Shown here in pieces: positions 11,111-22,823 of a DNA stretch of 64,000 nt; the first letter of the stretch is position 1; each line of letters begins with the position of its first letter. Below the pieces are notes generated by a model that was not told where the DNA came from, made no database searches, and saw nothing but the letters and a program-made list of their open reading frames with translations. The DNA is from Termitomyces sp. T153. Lineage: Eukaryota > Basidiomycota > Agaricomycetes > Agaricales > Lyophyllaceae. The position numbers were made by a program, and so were the translations under genes. The stretch spans positions 744,001-808,000 of the forward strand of contig JACKQL020000025.1 of the NCBI GenBank assembly GCA_018296165.2, in the 5' to 3' direction.

Positions 11111-12249
11111 TGAATCGATGTACCCCTGACGTACTGACGACAGATCAACGTGTATACAGGATCTCTACGACTTTAAACCCACGTTTCGAGCTTGAATTGA
11201 TCGAAGTAACTCATTGGGAGTGTCCATCTCGAGTGAAGATTTCGTGCTGATGTGGCATTAGGACAGACCATGAGTCCTGAGTCCTTTGGTATTTATATCG
11301 ATGCTTGAATGTGTTTTCATGATACGTGAACGGTGGGAAGAAACTCAGAATTGAGTCGCTTAGATTGTTTTCAATTGTTCATCATAAAGCAACTTTCTCG
11401 AAACAAATGCCCGAATATAGAAGATTTCCAGTGAGATCTGAGGTCATTTAGCCCCTAGATGATATATAGATAAGTGGATCGAGGTAAAAATCCGCGAAAA
11501 AGGCACCAATCCGACCTATGCACAGATGGTCCTCCAGTGAACTGGGCGGCACAGTCCTGATGATGAGAGATTGAATCTGATTGATATCATCACTTAGATT
11601 TCCATCCTTCCTGACCGGCGCCCATCGTGGACGATGGAACAAATATCCCAGAGTAACCATGACATGGGTTAAAGTTCGAGCTCAGAACCGAAGGAGCAGG
11701 TGAGAGTTGAATGGTTGCCACTAAGAAAGAAAAGTCTATTATGGCATGATAAACGTAAATCTAAGACAGATTGATGATATTAGATGATATATGGAACTCA
11801 CACCAGATGTATGAAAGGTTCAATCAAGTCTATCTTATATCCTGGATCAACGCTGAGTTATTAGGGCTGTACTTTTCAATATTGATTACAGGGCAAATCA
11901 AAGAGCATCTGACTCTTCAGTTCGCCTGAAATCAATTCTGCCAAGACTACTCTCGAGTGTGTCAGCTCCGCCCGTGGAAGATGCTCGAAGCTCCAAGAGC
12001 ATCCTGCAAGCCAAACTCGAGCTTATTACTTGCTGCAGCCTACAAGTTTAAGGAACAGTGATGTCAACCAAAGAGAGATGGTTTGAGTAACATACTCCGC
12101 TAAGAGATTCCGGTACATCGGCTGTTCTAAATGTGTTGGTTAATACTATATGACGAAACCAAAAACAAATTGCCATACGCTCAGCGTCAGATTCAGAAAG
12201 AAGCTCAAAAGAGTAAAGGAAAAAAGGTTGACGTAATATTGTATGCCTG

Positions 12250-13330
12250 ACCGTTCACGTCAAAGAAGTTGAAGATATGTGACAAAGCCGACGAACTTTG
12301 ACCACGGACAACACGTATGAATCGTGAGTGGCCAATACTCCCATCTTCAATGGAAACCAAATCACTTTGCAATCAGACAAAATGTAACTCGTATTCCTTA
12401 CATAGGTGTTTGTATGCCTTGATCAGCATTAACAATAACGCTACTGCCAGAAGACAATGAGTAAACAGACATTACTCCAAAGACATTGATGAAAATTCAC
12501 CAGCGTAGAAAAGAATTAACAAGCCATATGTTACAAAAACAAGATGACCTGAGGTTGGCAGATCTAGACACCTGAGAGCATCTGTATCCAAAGCTATTCA
12601 ACAGGTTGAGCCTCCATGCAGCCGAATGACATCAATCAGACTCTTACTCCGGAGGCCTTCGGTCCATATAATCATGATGACAACACTGCTCACCCCCAGT
12701 ACCGTGGCAACTACAATGAGGAAAAGGCCAATTTTTTGACTGCAATCCCAAACAGCCCATGTTCGTATCATGAAAAGAACTGCTCAAGGTCAAGTGTTTG
12801 GCTCTTTGTATATTCAAAATGACCCACTTTCTGCAGTGACCAAAGGGACATAGGTTGACCCTGAAGCAAAAATGACCAACCTATACATTTTTCTGGAGAC
12901 AGATACGGTTCGAAACAAGCGTACAGATAACAAATCTTTCTGATTGTGGACACTCATGATCAGATGACGGTTGCTTTTGAACTGTATATGTCACAGCGCA
13001 AATGCAATTAGCCGATACCGGGAGGCGTGGGGATGATCTTACAATATATAGACACACCGGCGGTGAGCATTGGAATGAAGCGGGTAATAAGGTACAGTAT
13101 CTTTGGGGCCGTCCAAGCAGCGGCCCATATAAATCGGATTTCGAGAGGGAAGCAGAGAACATAGTCGTAAGCCTAAACAAATTTCACATGAAGTCATCAA
13201 AAGTGAAGAATTCAACATAGAAAGGAAAATACTGACTAATATTGAAACCGAGACTCCTTGAATGAATTTGAAGCACCTAACAGTCAACTACGAAGACATT
13301 TTAGTCATTAAATCGATGTACCGCTCAAGT
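12250..13330 (-). pseudogene. DUF6533-type 7TM protein, degenerate tandem copy 2
   Basis: Exon 13172-13043 (130 nt) reads AYDYVLCFPLEIRFIWAAAW, TAPKILYLITRFIPMLTAGV and is intact, with a GTAAGA donor. The helix exon near 12800-12650 reads FFMIRTWAVWDCSQKIG, LFLIVVATVLGVSSVVIMII and is also open. The first exon, aligned to copy 1, has CAA and CAG codons replaced by TAA and TAG in the segment equivalent to QNVVVTDYQ, so the N-terminus is broken. The helix GVSVSIL with a GTCAGT donor precedes the 130-nt exon. Probably a decaying paralogue; an alternative start that rescues it cannot be excluded. Confidence 0.68.
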
Positions 13331-14344
13331 ACTCATTGGAAGTGCCCATCTCGACCCAAGATTTCGTGGTTGTGCCACTGTCGTTGAAATAGACCATAAG
13401 TCCTTTAGAATTTATATAATTTATACTGATCCTTGAATGTGTTTCCATGATACGTGAACGTGTGAAAATACTCATACTAGTATGTTGAGTCTCGCTGAAA
13501 TTGTTCTGGATTGTTCATCATAAAGTACTTTGACAAGGCTTGACGTACTGGTGGAACTCAAATATGGAAGGTTTGGATTTAAGCGAGATCTGAGGCCGTT
13601 TAGCCTCAGATGATGAGTGGATCGAGGTAAAAATTCGCGTCAAAGGCATCAGTGCAACCTATACACAGATGGTCCTCCAATGAACTTGTAATCGGCACAG
13701 TTCTGATGGTGATAGATTAAACTCCGATTGATATCAGTACTCAAAAATTTCCATCTTTCCTGGCTCGCGTCCATCATGGACGACAGCGGTAACCATGACA
13801 TGAGTTAAAGTTCGAGCTCAGAACCGAGCAGGTGAGAGTCGACTAGTTACCACTAAGAAAGGAGCTTATCATGGTATAAACATAAATCTAAGACAGATTG
13901 GTGATATTACATGGATGGAACTGTATGAAGGCTTAAATCAGGTCTATGTTATGTCCTAGGTCAAAGGTGAGTCATTAGGGCTGTACTCCTCAATTACAGG
14001 GCAAATCAAAGAGCATCTGACTCTTCGGTTCGTCTGAAATCAATTCTGCCAAGACTACTCTCGAGTGTGTTAGCTTCGCCCGTGGAAGATGCTCGAAGCT
14101 CCAAGAGCATCCTGCAAGCCAAAGTCGAGCTTACTACTTGCTGCAGCCTACAAGTTGAAGGAACAGTTGGTGTCAACTAAAGAGAGATGGTTTGAGTAAC
14201 ATACTTCACTAATAGATTTCGATACATCGGCTGCTCCAAATGTGCTGGTTAATACTATATGACGAAACCAAAAAACAAATTGCCATACGCTCAGCGTCAG
14301 GTTCAGAAGGAAGCCCAAAAGAGTAAAGGAAAAAAGGTAGATGT

Positions 14345-15480
14345 AATATTGTATGCCTGACCGCAGAAGTTTATGTCAAAGGTTGAAGAGATGTGACGAA
14401 GCCGACGAACTTTGACCATGGACAACACGTATGAATCGTGAGCGGCCAATACTCCCATCTTTAATGGAAATTAAATCACTTTGCAGTCAGACAAGATGTA
14501 ACCCATGTTTCTTACGTAGGACTTTGTATGCCTTGAAAAACATAAATGATGATACTACTGTCATAAGACAATGAGTAAACAATGATTGCTCCGAAAACAG
14601 TAATCGAAACTCACCAATATATAAAAGAGCCATTAGACCATATATAACAAGAAAAAGAGGACTTGAGTTTGAATGTAGACATCCAAAAACATGTGTATTC
14701 AGACGGATTTCGAAAGCTATTTTGACAAGCTGATCTCTCATGCAGGTGATTTGACCAATCAGAGACTCTTACACTGTGTGCCTTTGATCCAGAAGGTTAT
14801 GGTGACTACGATGCTAGTCATCATAATCGTAAGAAATACAATGAAAAAAAGGCCAATTTTTCGACTACGATCCCAAACCGCCCAAGTTCGTATCATGAAG
14901 AGACCTGCCCAGGGAAAAGTTGTTAAGATCATTATAGCTTATGTATATGATGAAAAAGTGGCTCACTTTCCGCAGAAAATATGGAGGCATAGATACACCC
15001 TACAGCGAAAATGGCTAAGTTATATGTTGTCTGGTAACAAATTTGCTTCAGATAAACGTACAGATGATAAAATTGTCTGATCCTGAACACGCATGATCAG
15101 ACGATGGTTGGTTTTGGACTACATATGTCACAGAGCGCAATCAGCTAAATGAGTCCGTTGGAAGGCATGTGAGGATCTTACAATATAGGAGTACACCGAC
15201 GGTCAGCATTGAAATGTAACGGGTGATAAGGTAGAGAATCTTGGGCATTGTCCAAGCAGCAGTCCATATGAACCGGACCTCAAGAGGGAAGCAGAGAACG
15301 TAGTCGTAAGCCTAAACAAAAATCAAGAAAAAATAAAGAGGCTATTAAAAGTGAAGCTTCTTACAGAGAAAGGAAAACACGGACCAATATCGAAACCGAG
15401 ATTGCTTGGATAGAAATCGAAGAAACAATCAGTTACGGAGACGTTGTAGTCATTGAATCGATGTACCGCTCAAGTACTGA
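14345..15480 (-). pseudogene. DUF6533-type 7TM protein, degenerate tandem copy 3
   Basis: Exon 15311-15182 (130 nt) encodes AYDYVLCFPLEVRFIWTAAW, TMPKILYLITRYISMLTVGV. The helix exon near 14910-14790 reads LFMIRTWAVWDRSRKIG, LFFIVFLTIMMTSIVVTITF and is open. The C-terminal helix lies in the frame 14741-14487 (VFGCLHSNSSPLFLVIYGLM), with an intron at its end. The N-terminal exon is shifted relative to copies 1 and 2. This copy has the fewest visible lesions and could still be transcribed. Confidence 0.65.
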
Positions 15481-16265
15481 TGTCAGGTGAGCGTAAATAC
15501 AGGACCTGTACAACTCCAAACCTACATACTGAACTTGCAAAGATTGAAGTGAAGCGAAGAATTCATCGGAAATATCCATCTCTACTGAAGATTTTGTGGT
15601 CATGTCGTTATAATCAAGCCCCCTGGGACTTGATATTCACTCCACAATGATATTTAGATGTGTTTCCATCATGCATGAGATACCGGAGAGAAATCGAATC
15701 GAGTTCGGGCAATTTGGCTCTCACCTGATACTCATATGGGTAAATCGATCGAGTGCAACGAACCACGTAAAGTTCCAATCAATCCACAGACGACCTTGGA
15801 TTGGAACCGAACTGTTTCATATGATCCTGATGAATAGTTTCATATCCATCTTCCCCGAGTAATAGCTCATGGGCAACGGCACAGCCCTGATGGCAAGATA
15901 TCAGAAAATCGGCGCCCAACTTGCTATCTATATAAGATCGACAAAGTCGAAGTCAGTGACCACACAAGCCAGACATGTACAGTCGAATGGCCTTCTGAAC
16001 TTGAGACTGTTATCCAACTGCACGAAAGCCTCTTCAGAACTGATTGATGTGAGGAGATTTCCATCTTCACTGGCTGTCGTCATCATGACAATGGAACCAA
16101 TGCCGAGGACATGATACGAGAAAGCTCAAAACACGGAAGCCGCGAGATCAAGCAGTTGACACGAAAAAGCATGATGAATAAAAGCCTAAAATGATGATCT
16201 TGAACAGTTAGATACATGGAACGTGCATGATTTGTGGCCCATAGTCCGTCCTCTTAGGTTCCCGA

Positions 16266-17769
16266 TTACAACTTACCTCCCGACGCCCCTTCCAAAGTGG
16301 CCTCCGTGCTCGACGATGTCTTCCCTTCGGCATCCACAGAGGAATCAGCATTCGCTAGATTTTGCTTCGAAACCTCCGTCAAATCCAGCTGTTTTTCGAT
16401 ACCATTCGTAATCTTATCGATCTCCTTCTCCAGCGCTTCTTTCTCTTTTCCTGCCTCCTCTACCTCCACACCTTCATTTCCACCTTTCGCCTCCGCCTTT
16501 GCTTCATTTCCACCTTTCGCCTCCGCCTTTGCCTGAGGATCTTTTAAAGCCGTCTCCGCCCACGCTTCCTCGAGCTCATCCGCCCATCCGAGCGCCGCAC
16601 ACAGCTCCCGTATAATAACATCACATTCGCCCAGGAGAACGGTGTCTCCTGGACGCCGGCCGATGTCGCCCACACGCTCGAGGTTGATCAATACGCGGCG
16701 GCAGGTTTTGTGATCTGCCATGCCCGCGAGAGATGCGAAAGGGTGTACGGTGAGAGATGTACCGATGATGAGGAGGAGGTCGGCCTCGCCGATTGCGGGA
16801 ATTGTTCTGATGAAACGCTCGGGAAGCTGGTGTTATCGCTTCACATTCACACCAAGTACAGGAGAAGGCAAGCATATGACGTACCGGCTCCCCGAAGAAC
16901 ACGATGTTAGGTTTCACCAGACCTCCACATTCCTTAATTTTACACCTCGGGATGCGCACGCCCTCTCCAGGTGCCCGTTTGGCTAGGACAATATCCCGCA
17001 TTTCGTTGCCATCAAAGGGCGTCCAACAATCGATACAGCGATGTGTGGCAAAGCTACCGTGTGCTTCGACAATTTTGTCAGCGGAAACACCGGCGCGCCG
17101 TTCGAGCGTGTCGATGTTCTGCGTGAAGCACATGTGGAGAAGGTTGTGTGTTGCAAGGAGTTTGACGAATGAATGGGTAGGCGTAGGACGGAATGAGTCT
17201 GGATATAGTTCGGCAGCAAGAGTATAAACTAGTCTCGGTAAATGACAAGGAAATCAAATTGAAATTAAAGAGCATTTGAAGGAGACGTACAGGGAACGGG
17301 GTTGTGACGGAAGAAGTTGATTTCGAATACGGCTTCCGGACGAGGGAGCTTCAATTTCGCTAGGTTAGACTACAGAGGCCTAGATGAGCTATGATATACT
17401 CTTTCTGCGTCAATCAAGGAACTCACATATAGGCCTAATAGATGCGAATCGTCAAATTATGACGTTATCCATGAGGTAGTTGGATATGCTCACCTGTCTT
17501 TGGAGATCTAAAATCAGGGATCCCAGCAGACGTGCTGACTCCTATAATCATAATCGTTAAAGCTGCACGCCCCAAGCTTGCCAAGATACTGACCAGCCCC
17601 GAGCTAATGTTTGAATCAGCCTATGGTAGTAATTATTGTAAGATAGCGCGCGACGAACCATGAGCACAACTTTCTTGCAGTTGTCCGACTTCATATAATC
17701 TGCAAGCGTCTCGATATCCTTTAAGCGCTGTTGCGATTGACCGATCGCAGAACCCTGGTTGTTACCCAT
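16266..17769 (-). CDS. NAD-dependent protein deacetylase, Hst2/SIRT2-like sirtuin
   Basis: Seven exons: 17769-17659, 17603-17594 (10 nt), 17541-17494, 17434-17427 (8 nt), 17369-17291, 17228-16885, 16826-16266; 386 aa. The Rossmann core shows GAGVSTSAGIPDFRSP (NAD binding), then TQNIDTLERRAGV, the catalytic His in VEAHGSFATHRC, zinc ligands CIDC and C....C (RCKIKECGG), KPNIVFFGEP and IGTSLTVHPFASL. The last about 120 residues are a charged tail with a duplicated KAEAKGGNE unit and an acidic coiled stretch, as in Hst2/SIRT2-type cytoplasmic or nuclear enzymes. It removes acetyl groups from lysine using NAD+. The GAG-motif glycines are only joined by the 10-nt exon. A donor-like GGTAAGT overlaps the final codons, so a short alternative last exon is possible. 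Confidence 0.93.
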
Positions 17770-18720
17770 AGGAGTGGCTATACGAAGACTTGAGATAGGA
17801 TACAATAATCAAGACAATAAAGGAAGAAGAAAAGTCTCAAGCGCTAAGTGCCAAAGGTCTGAGATTGAGAAGATGGGTTGGCCGTCAGCGCTCAGACTGA
17901 CGTGGACCAAACAAATCTATTTGGCCTCAAGGCTTCATCTGTCTTGACACCAATGCAACAGTGGCGCTGCGCGCACGCCCCTCCAGCAGCTTACCTAATA
18001 ATTAGGTTTCAATCGGCAACCTCGTCCTATCGCCATGTCGGTGGTTCTCGTTTCCAACTACTGGTCGAACGTTTCTCATCAGAAGTAGACGAAGAGCATT
18101 GGGGCTGATACACACCGAATTCATTCCTTTTGGGACACACAACAACACAGGTATCGAGTCCTCTTCGAACTCGAATATGGAACCACTGCTGCCACTTGGG
18201 TGGTTGGAATCTTTGGTCAGTGCCATCTTCCTTTCAGCGATGTATACCTGAAACAACTTAGAATATTTTCGTTCACGGGAGGTATGTTTTCAATTTTCCA
18301 TGAGAGTAGCAGCATAGACGAGTAAGTTGTACGAGTAGTATTTCGTCTGACTGGCACTAAATCACTTTGAGCTGTATAGACCGGCAATATCATTTCCTCA
18401 TCCATGATCCCCTCCGGACCCCTTTGTACTTCAGTCTTGAAAGGTTAAACACCGACTTCAGTTGATTATGCAAGAGATAGTTCGGCAGGTGTCATTTTAA
18501 CGCTTTGGAATCGATTTGTAGAGCCCACAAGCCTCTGAGCATTAAACTTCTTCAAATTCAAAGACGGTGTACGAAATTGAATGTCTAAAAAGATATTATA
18601 AATACGAGATGAGGGACCTTCCTGAACCCTTGAGCCGCTGGATATATGGCAAAGGCTGCATAACTATCCTACGTGACTTTGGTAAAACACGAACTGAGGA
18701 GATTGTATGCATGGTTTATT
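17770..18720. other. Intergenic stretch, no supported gene
   Basis: Sirtuin promoter side at the left. A minus-strand open frame (18256-18002) has no recognisable family. Nothing else seen. Confidence 0.4.
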
Positions 18721-18798
18721 CAGCTGGATGCGTATATTGACAGCGACTTTGCATCTTCCATCGACACGCCCGTTGATATCTGGTATCTCGGTTGTATG
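18721..18798 (+). pseudogene. Possible protein-kinase relic (subdomain IX-like)
   Basis: A 26-codon stretch reads QLDAYIDSDFASSIDTPVDI followed by WYLGCM. The TPVDIWYLGC part resembles kinase subdomain IX (DxWSLGC). No other kinase motifs are found on either side, so at best it is a fragment. Confidence 0.25.
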
Positions 18799-19248
18799 GT
18801 TAGTTTTACTATCCCAATCAGTTTTCTCTGATTTTCTCATCAATATACATAGATATGGACTCTCTGTCGCCGCGCAAGCGTGGTGCTGGTATGTCTGACC
18901 TATAATCAGTCGTAGATTGTACCGTAACAAGCATTTTTCTTCAGCAATCATTACTCTCAAGTCGGCCATTGCTGTCGTCCACCTACGAGGAATTATACTG
19001 CTTCTACCTCGGAGACAACACTTTAATTCTGGCTTCTGCGCGATATAGACTGTTGCCAAAAATTCCTGAAGGAGATCTCATGACCACGATGTCTCCAGAG
19101 ATCCACTCGAATAGAACCACTCGAATGCCAGCTGTCATCTTGACATAGTATGTATCATATGATATGTTACTGGCCCAAAGTCTAAGTATATATATATACA
19201 TAATATATATATAGGAGGTATGGCCAAGTCCCCAACATCATCAACACA
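18799..19248. other. Upstream region of P450 copy 1
   Basis: It includes an AT-rich run of TATATA repeats at about 19185-19213, just before the ATG at 19249. Part of this flank (GTATG.ATCATATGA.ATGT type) is also recognisable upstream of P450 copy 2 near 38070, showing that the duplication included promoter sequence. Confidence 0.5.
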
Positions 19249-21392
19249 ATGTTGTCGATACCTGCTTCGTTATTCTTTCTCAGTGTTGCTTTCATCCTGT
19301 TCTTAAAGAAAAGCCATCAGAAACGTGCTCGTCTACCTCCTGGGCCTCCCGGTCATCCCTTTATCGGTCATGTGCTAAAGATTCCTGCCGAAAGCCAAGA
19401 TTTAGCCTTGTACAAGCTGGGAAAAACATACGGTACGCCTCCTTCAGAAACACATTGAAGCCTTACGCACCATCCCACGTTGTCATCAGGAGATGTTATG
19501 TATCTCGAAATGTTTGGAAGACCAATAGTGGTGTTGAACAGTGTCGAGGCCGCCATAGACCTTCTGGACAAGAGAAGTGCGAATTATAGCGATAGGCCTC
19601 ACTTTCCTATATTTGAACTGTGCGTTTTCTGCTTTAGCAGAAAAAATGAGTGGCTAATGTCTTGACAGCATGGGCTGGAGGGAAACCTTGACCTTTACAG
19701 GTAGTGGGAAACTTTTCAAAAAATATCGAAGATTGTGTCAAGAACACCTCAAGTCAACAAAAATCATAGTCTATCAACCGGTCCAGAGACAAGCGACTCG
19801 TATTCTTCTTCAAAATTTGCTTTCAGATGATAGCCTAAGGAATGATTGGATACGGCGGTAAGAATGATTATCAATCAGAAATATTGGTAACAAAGGTCTA
19901 CTAACCGCCAGGTTTTCTACTTCGATCATCATGCGGGTCGCATATGGCCACCAAATTACTTCTGATGATGATCCTTATCTTGACATCACGGAAAACACTA
20001 GTATTGCCCTAGGCAATGCCGGTGCCCCTGGAACCACGCCAGTCGATTTCTTCCCATTTCGTAAGTAAAAACGAGTCAGCTTCTACTGCTGACTCTATAC
20101 AATGACTGACTATTCGGATGTTTTCAGTTCAGAATTTTCCATCGTGGTTTCCTGGCGCCTATTACGCCGGATTTGCACGCAGCCAGAAAGGCGCGATCAG
20201 GAAGTTGCATGATTACCCGTTCGACAACGTGAAAGCGGAGCTGGTGCGTCCTCGGTCCAAGTTTGCTTCTTATATTTTGCTTCATAAATATTTTTAGGCG
20301 GCAGGGACGGCCAAGCCTGCGTTTGCATCTCATGAGTTACAATCCCTCAGCTTGGATGAAGCTGACAACTCGAGTAATATTCTGGATATAAAGGGCGTAG
20401 CAGGTGTGATGTACTGTGCTGGAGCAGAGACGGTAAGGAGAGCGTTCAGTGAGTATGTTATTGGTATGGATTCATGTTTGTGATCAGACATGGGCTACAT
20501 TGTCTGTTTTCTTTCTGGCAATGGTCCTTCATCCGGAATGCCAGAAACGGGCCCAGCAAGAGATCGACTCTGTCGTAGGACCAGGGCGTCTTCCTGAGTT
20601 TTCAGACCGCGAGTCCCTACCATATGTTGACTGTATACTCCAGGAGACTCTGAGGTTCGTCTCTGAACATGCGTACGTTGTAGCAATCCAATCATTTTGC
20701 CTATTGCAGATGGAACCCAGTAGTGCCATCAGGTCTGTATCCTAATTTATTGTAATAGGAAGTTCTTCGTGAGACATCGATAACCTTGTTCTCAGGTATA
20801 CCACACCGTTCTTTGGAGGATGACATCTATCGTGGAATGTTCATACCCAAAGGTTCTCTCGTCATAGGGAACACCAGGTCACTATTTATATCTCCATCTT
20901 GGGAATTGAGGGTTCAATCATCATTTAGAGGGATGGCACTCGACGAGAAAGTTTATACGGATGCGCAAGCCTTCAACCCATCTCGTTATCTCCCTCTACC
21001 TGAGGGAAATCATGAGCCCTATCCACATCCTTTTGGTTTTGGACGTAGGTATGAACGTTCCTTGTGCCGTCATCTTTCTTTGTATATTGGGTTGAGGAAA
21101 CCTCAGGATCTGTCCTGGGCGTCATCTTGCTGATGCGAGTGTGTGGATTGCGATGGCATCTATTCTGGCAACTTTCGACATACTGAAACCTATCGGATCG
21201 GATGGAAAGGAGATAACGCCCGAAGTTAAGTTTAGTACTGGTATCACAAGGTACCTTTCATTTTCTTGTTACAATCTATTATCACTCAAACAATCCCACA
21301 GTCAACCTTCCACCTTCTATTGTCATATACGGCCCCGAAATGATCAAGCAAAGGATCTGATTATGCATGCTGATACATCAGACAACTATTAA
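19249..21392 (+). CDS. Cytochrome P450 monooxygenase, copy 1
   Basis: Twelve exons: 19249-19432, 19490-19619, 19669-19857, 19912-20060, 20128-20243, 20298-20432, 20488-20654, 20710-20732 (23 nt), 20796-20877, 20929-21048, 21107-21250, 21302-21392; 509 aa, the normal length for the family. N-terminal membrane anchor (LFFLSVAFILFL), PPGPPGHPFIGH hinge, C-helix WRETLTF, I-helix CAGAETT, K-helix ETLR, FNPSRYLPLPEG (PERF region) and heme loop FGFGRRICPGRHLAD with the Cys ligand, created across the 21048/21107 splice. It resembles the sterigmatocystin-oxidoreductase-like basidiomycete P450s. An ER-bound mono-oxygenase using a P450 reductase; substrate unknown. Versus copy 2 it lacks one Gly before the heme loop (YPHPFGFG against YPHGPFGFG). 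Confidence 0.94.
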
Positions 21393-22096
21393 GCATTTTG
21401 TCACTAAGAATACTCAATTCCTAGTTCTTTCAAGTGCTCAGGCATTTATATATGTGTGTTAAGATATTACCAGTGTCATGGCATCATACTACTGTATTTC
21501 TGTAATGGTGTCATTACAGTCTCACAGCTTACAGTGCATGTCTCATAAGTCAAAACAAAGTGTTCAGTTGTGACTACAAGTATGCAAGGCAATGCCTTAC
21601 ATTATGTAATACTAGTCATTGTATAGACAACACTATACAGTGTTGCTATGCAGAGTCTAATTATGGTTGATAAATCTGAGTGCTGCAAGAGGAGGAGGAA
21701 CAGGTTTTTCAGTGGGACAATGACTCAAAACACATTTCCAAGAAGACATCTCAGTGGTTTGAAGACAACAATGTTCAAGTGCTTTTTGTTGCAACAGATA
21801 TTGTTGTAATGGAGCATCCTACTGACTTCCTAGTTACAAACTTGTATTGACTTGCACTACAAAGCACCAAGCTTACTGAACTTCTGAAAAGAAGTTCACT
21901 GCCACTAGTTATAATCAAAATGTTAAAATTTTCACAATGACTCTCCTCAATGTGTACCATTTAGTTATGATTGTACCCATTGAGGAAGGTGAATGCTAAA
22001 ACTTTGATGTCCTGATTGTAACTAATGGCAGTGAACTTCTTTTTGGAAGTTTGGCTTCTGCTTTGCAAATGAGTCATCACTTGTTTGTCTTAAAAA
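21393..22096. mobile_element. Left edge of TE island: decayed LTR-element leader sequence
   Basis: From about 21450 the sequence becomes almost CpG-free. Blocks at about 21660-21960 and 21966-22096 resemble the leader next to the 5' LTR of the large element (GGCAGTGAACTTCTTTTT, CTTTGCAAATGAGTCATC compare with 33480-33540). They are therefore remnants of further copies of the same family. No coding sequence. Confidence 0.55.
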
Positions 22097-22312
22097 TGTA
22101 ACATTTCAATCATGTTTTGCACAACTTACAATTCACACCTTGTAAGTTAAAGCCAGTCATTGCTTCTGTCTACAAAGTATGAAGTAAGGTGCTGCCTTAT
22201 GTAAATAAAGTGAATAGGTTTTATAGGTAGCATCATGTGATGCTACAATAATAATATAACTAATAATTAAATAAAATAGTCTAACAAGATAGTATTGGTA
22301 TGCTCTGTTACA
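22097..22312 (-). repeat. LTR of the 0.2-kb-LTR gypsy family (relic copy)
   Basis: 216 bp, starting TGTAACA and ending TGTTACA, the same ends and length as the LTR pair of the large element. Its internal-side flank (21966-22096) matches that element's leader, so it is the 5' LTR of a truncated minus-strand copy. Confidence 0.7.
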
Positions 22313-22790
22313 ATATCAGCACTCATAATTTTAATTTGTTCAGCAAATGCAACAAAGTCACTGCCACAAAAAATGTTATCATGGATCATGTTTCCATCTT
22401 GCTTGAAATTGTTGATTCTTTCAATCACTTCTGCAATTTTTTCATCAAGATAGGACATTTCTTTGGCCCCTTATTTAGACTGACATAATGTTTGAATCTG
22501 TAGTCCAAGAGGAATAGTACAAGTCTGCTATTGTAGTACTTTTTTTTACCATCTTTAGCAAGTTGTTCAGGATTGTAATAAGGCTGTTTGCAGATACTAC
22601 ATGCATCAAGTTCAGCAAAGGGACCAGTAAATGCATGGCATGAGTTTATCCACATATCATTCATAATTGGAACTATGCCACTGATGTTGGCAACTAGCTT
22701 TTTCACATTGTAAAAAGTGAGTCTGAGAATAATGTCTAAGGATAGCATTGCAACATTGATTGCATTGAGGTATTCCATTAAATACAATTC
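22313..22790 (-). pseudogene. Tnp2-family (CACTA/En-Spm) transposase fragment
   Basis: The upstream half (22787-22425) reads FTGPFAELDACSICKQPYYN and KGPKKCPI, with the CxxC pair typical of agaric Tnp2 proteins. The following frame (22458-22267) has the block DGNMIHDNIFCGSDFVAFAE ahead of the DDE region. Both halves are on the minus strand but in different frames. No catalytic domain is complete. The fragment sits between two LTR relics of another family. Confidence 0.65.
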
Positions 22791-22823
22791 AAGGCCATTA
22801 GGATTTCCATCATCAGATTCTGC

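Larger units (their letters stand above)
9660..16150. repeat. Three tandem ~2.1-kb direct repeat units
   Basis: Three units in the same orientation: roughly 9660-11880, 11880-13990 and 13990-16150. Each starts with the conserved block CCTGAAATCAAT and TCTCGAGTGTGT-like sequence. Each has the same small hairpin (GATGCTC/GAGCATC arms; 9777-9804, 11980-12003 and the equivalent near 14088), a degenerate DUF6533 gene on the minus strand, and a shared promoter-side block that includes ACCTATRCACAGATGGTCC. Units 2 and 3 are closer to each other than to unit 1. Boundaries are approximate. Confidence 0.8.

Noticed and set aside
16200..16270. Possible extra last exon of the sirtuin via GGTAAGT at its stop
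   Set aside because: The uninterrupted frame already ends in TAA and the candidate downstream exon has no conserved sequence; kept only as a note.
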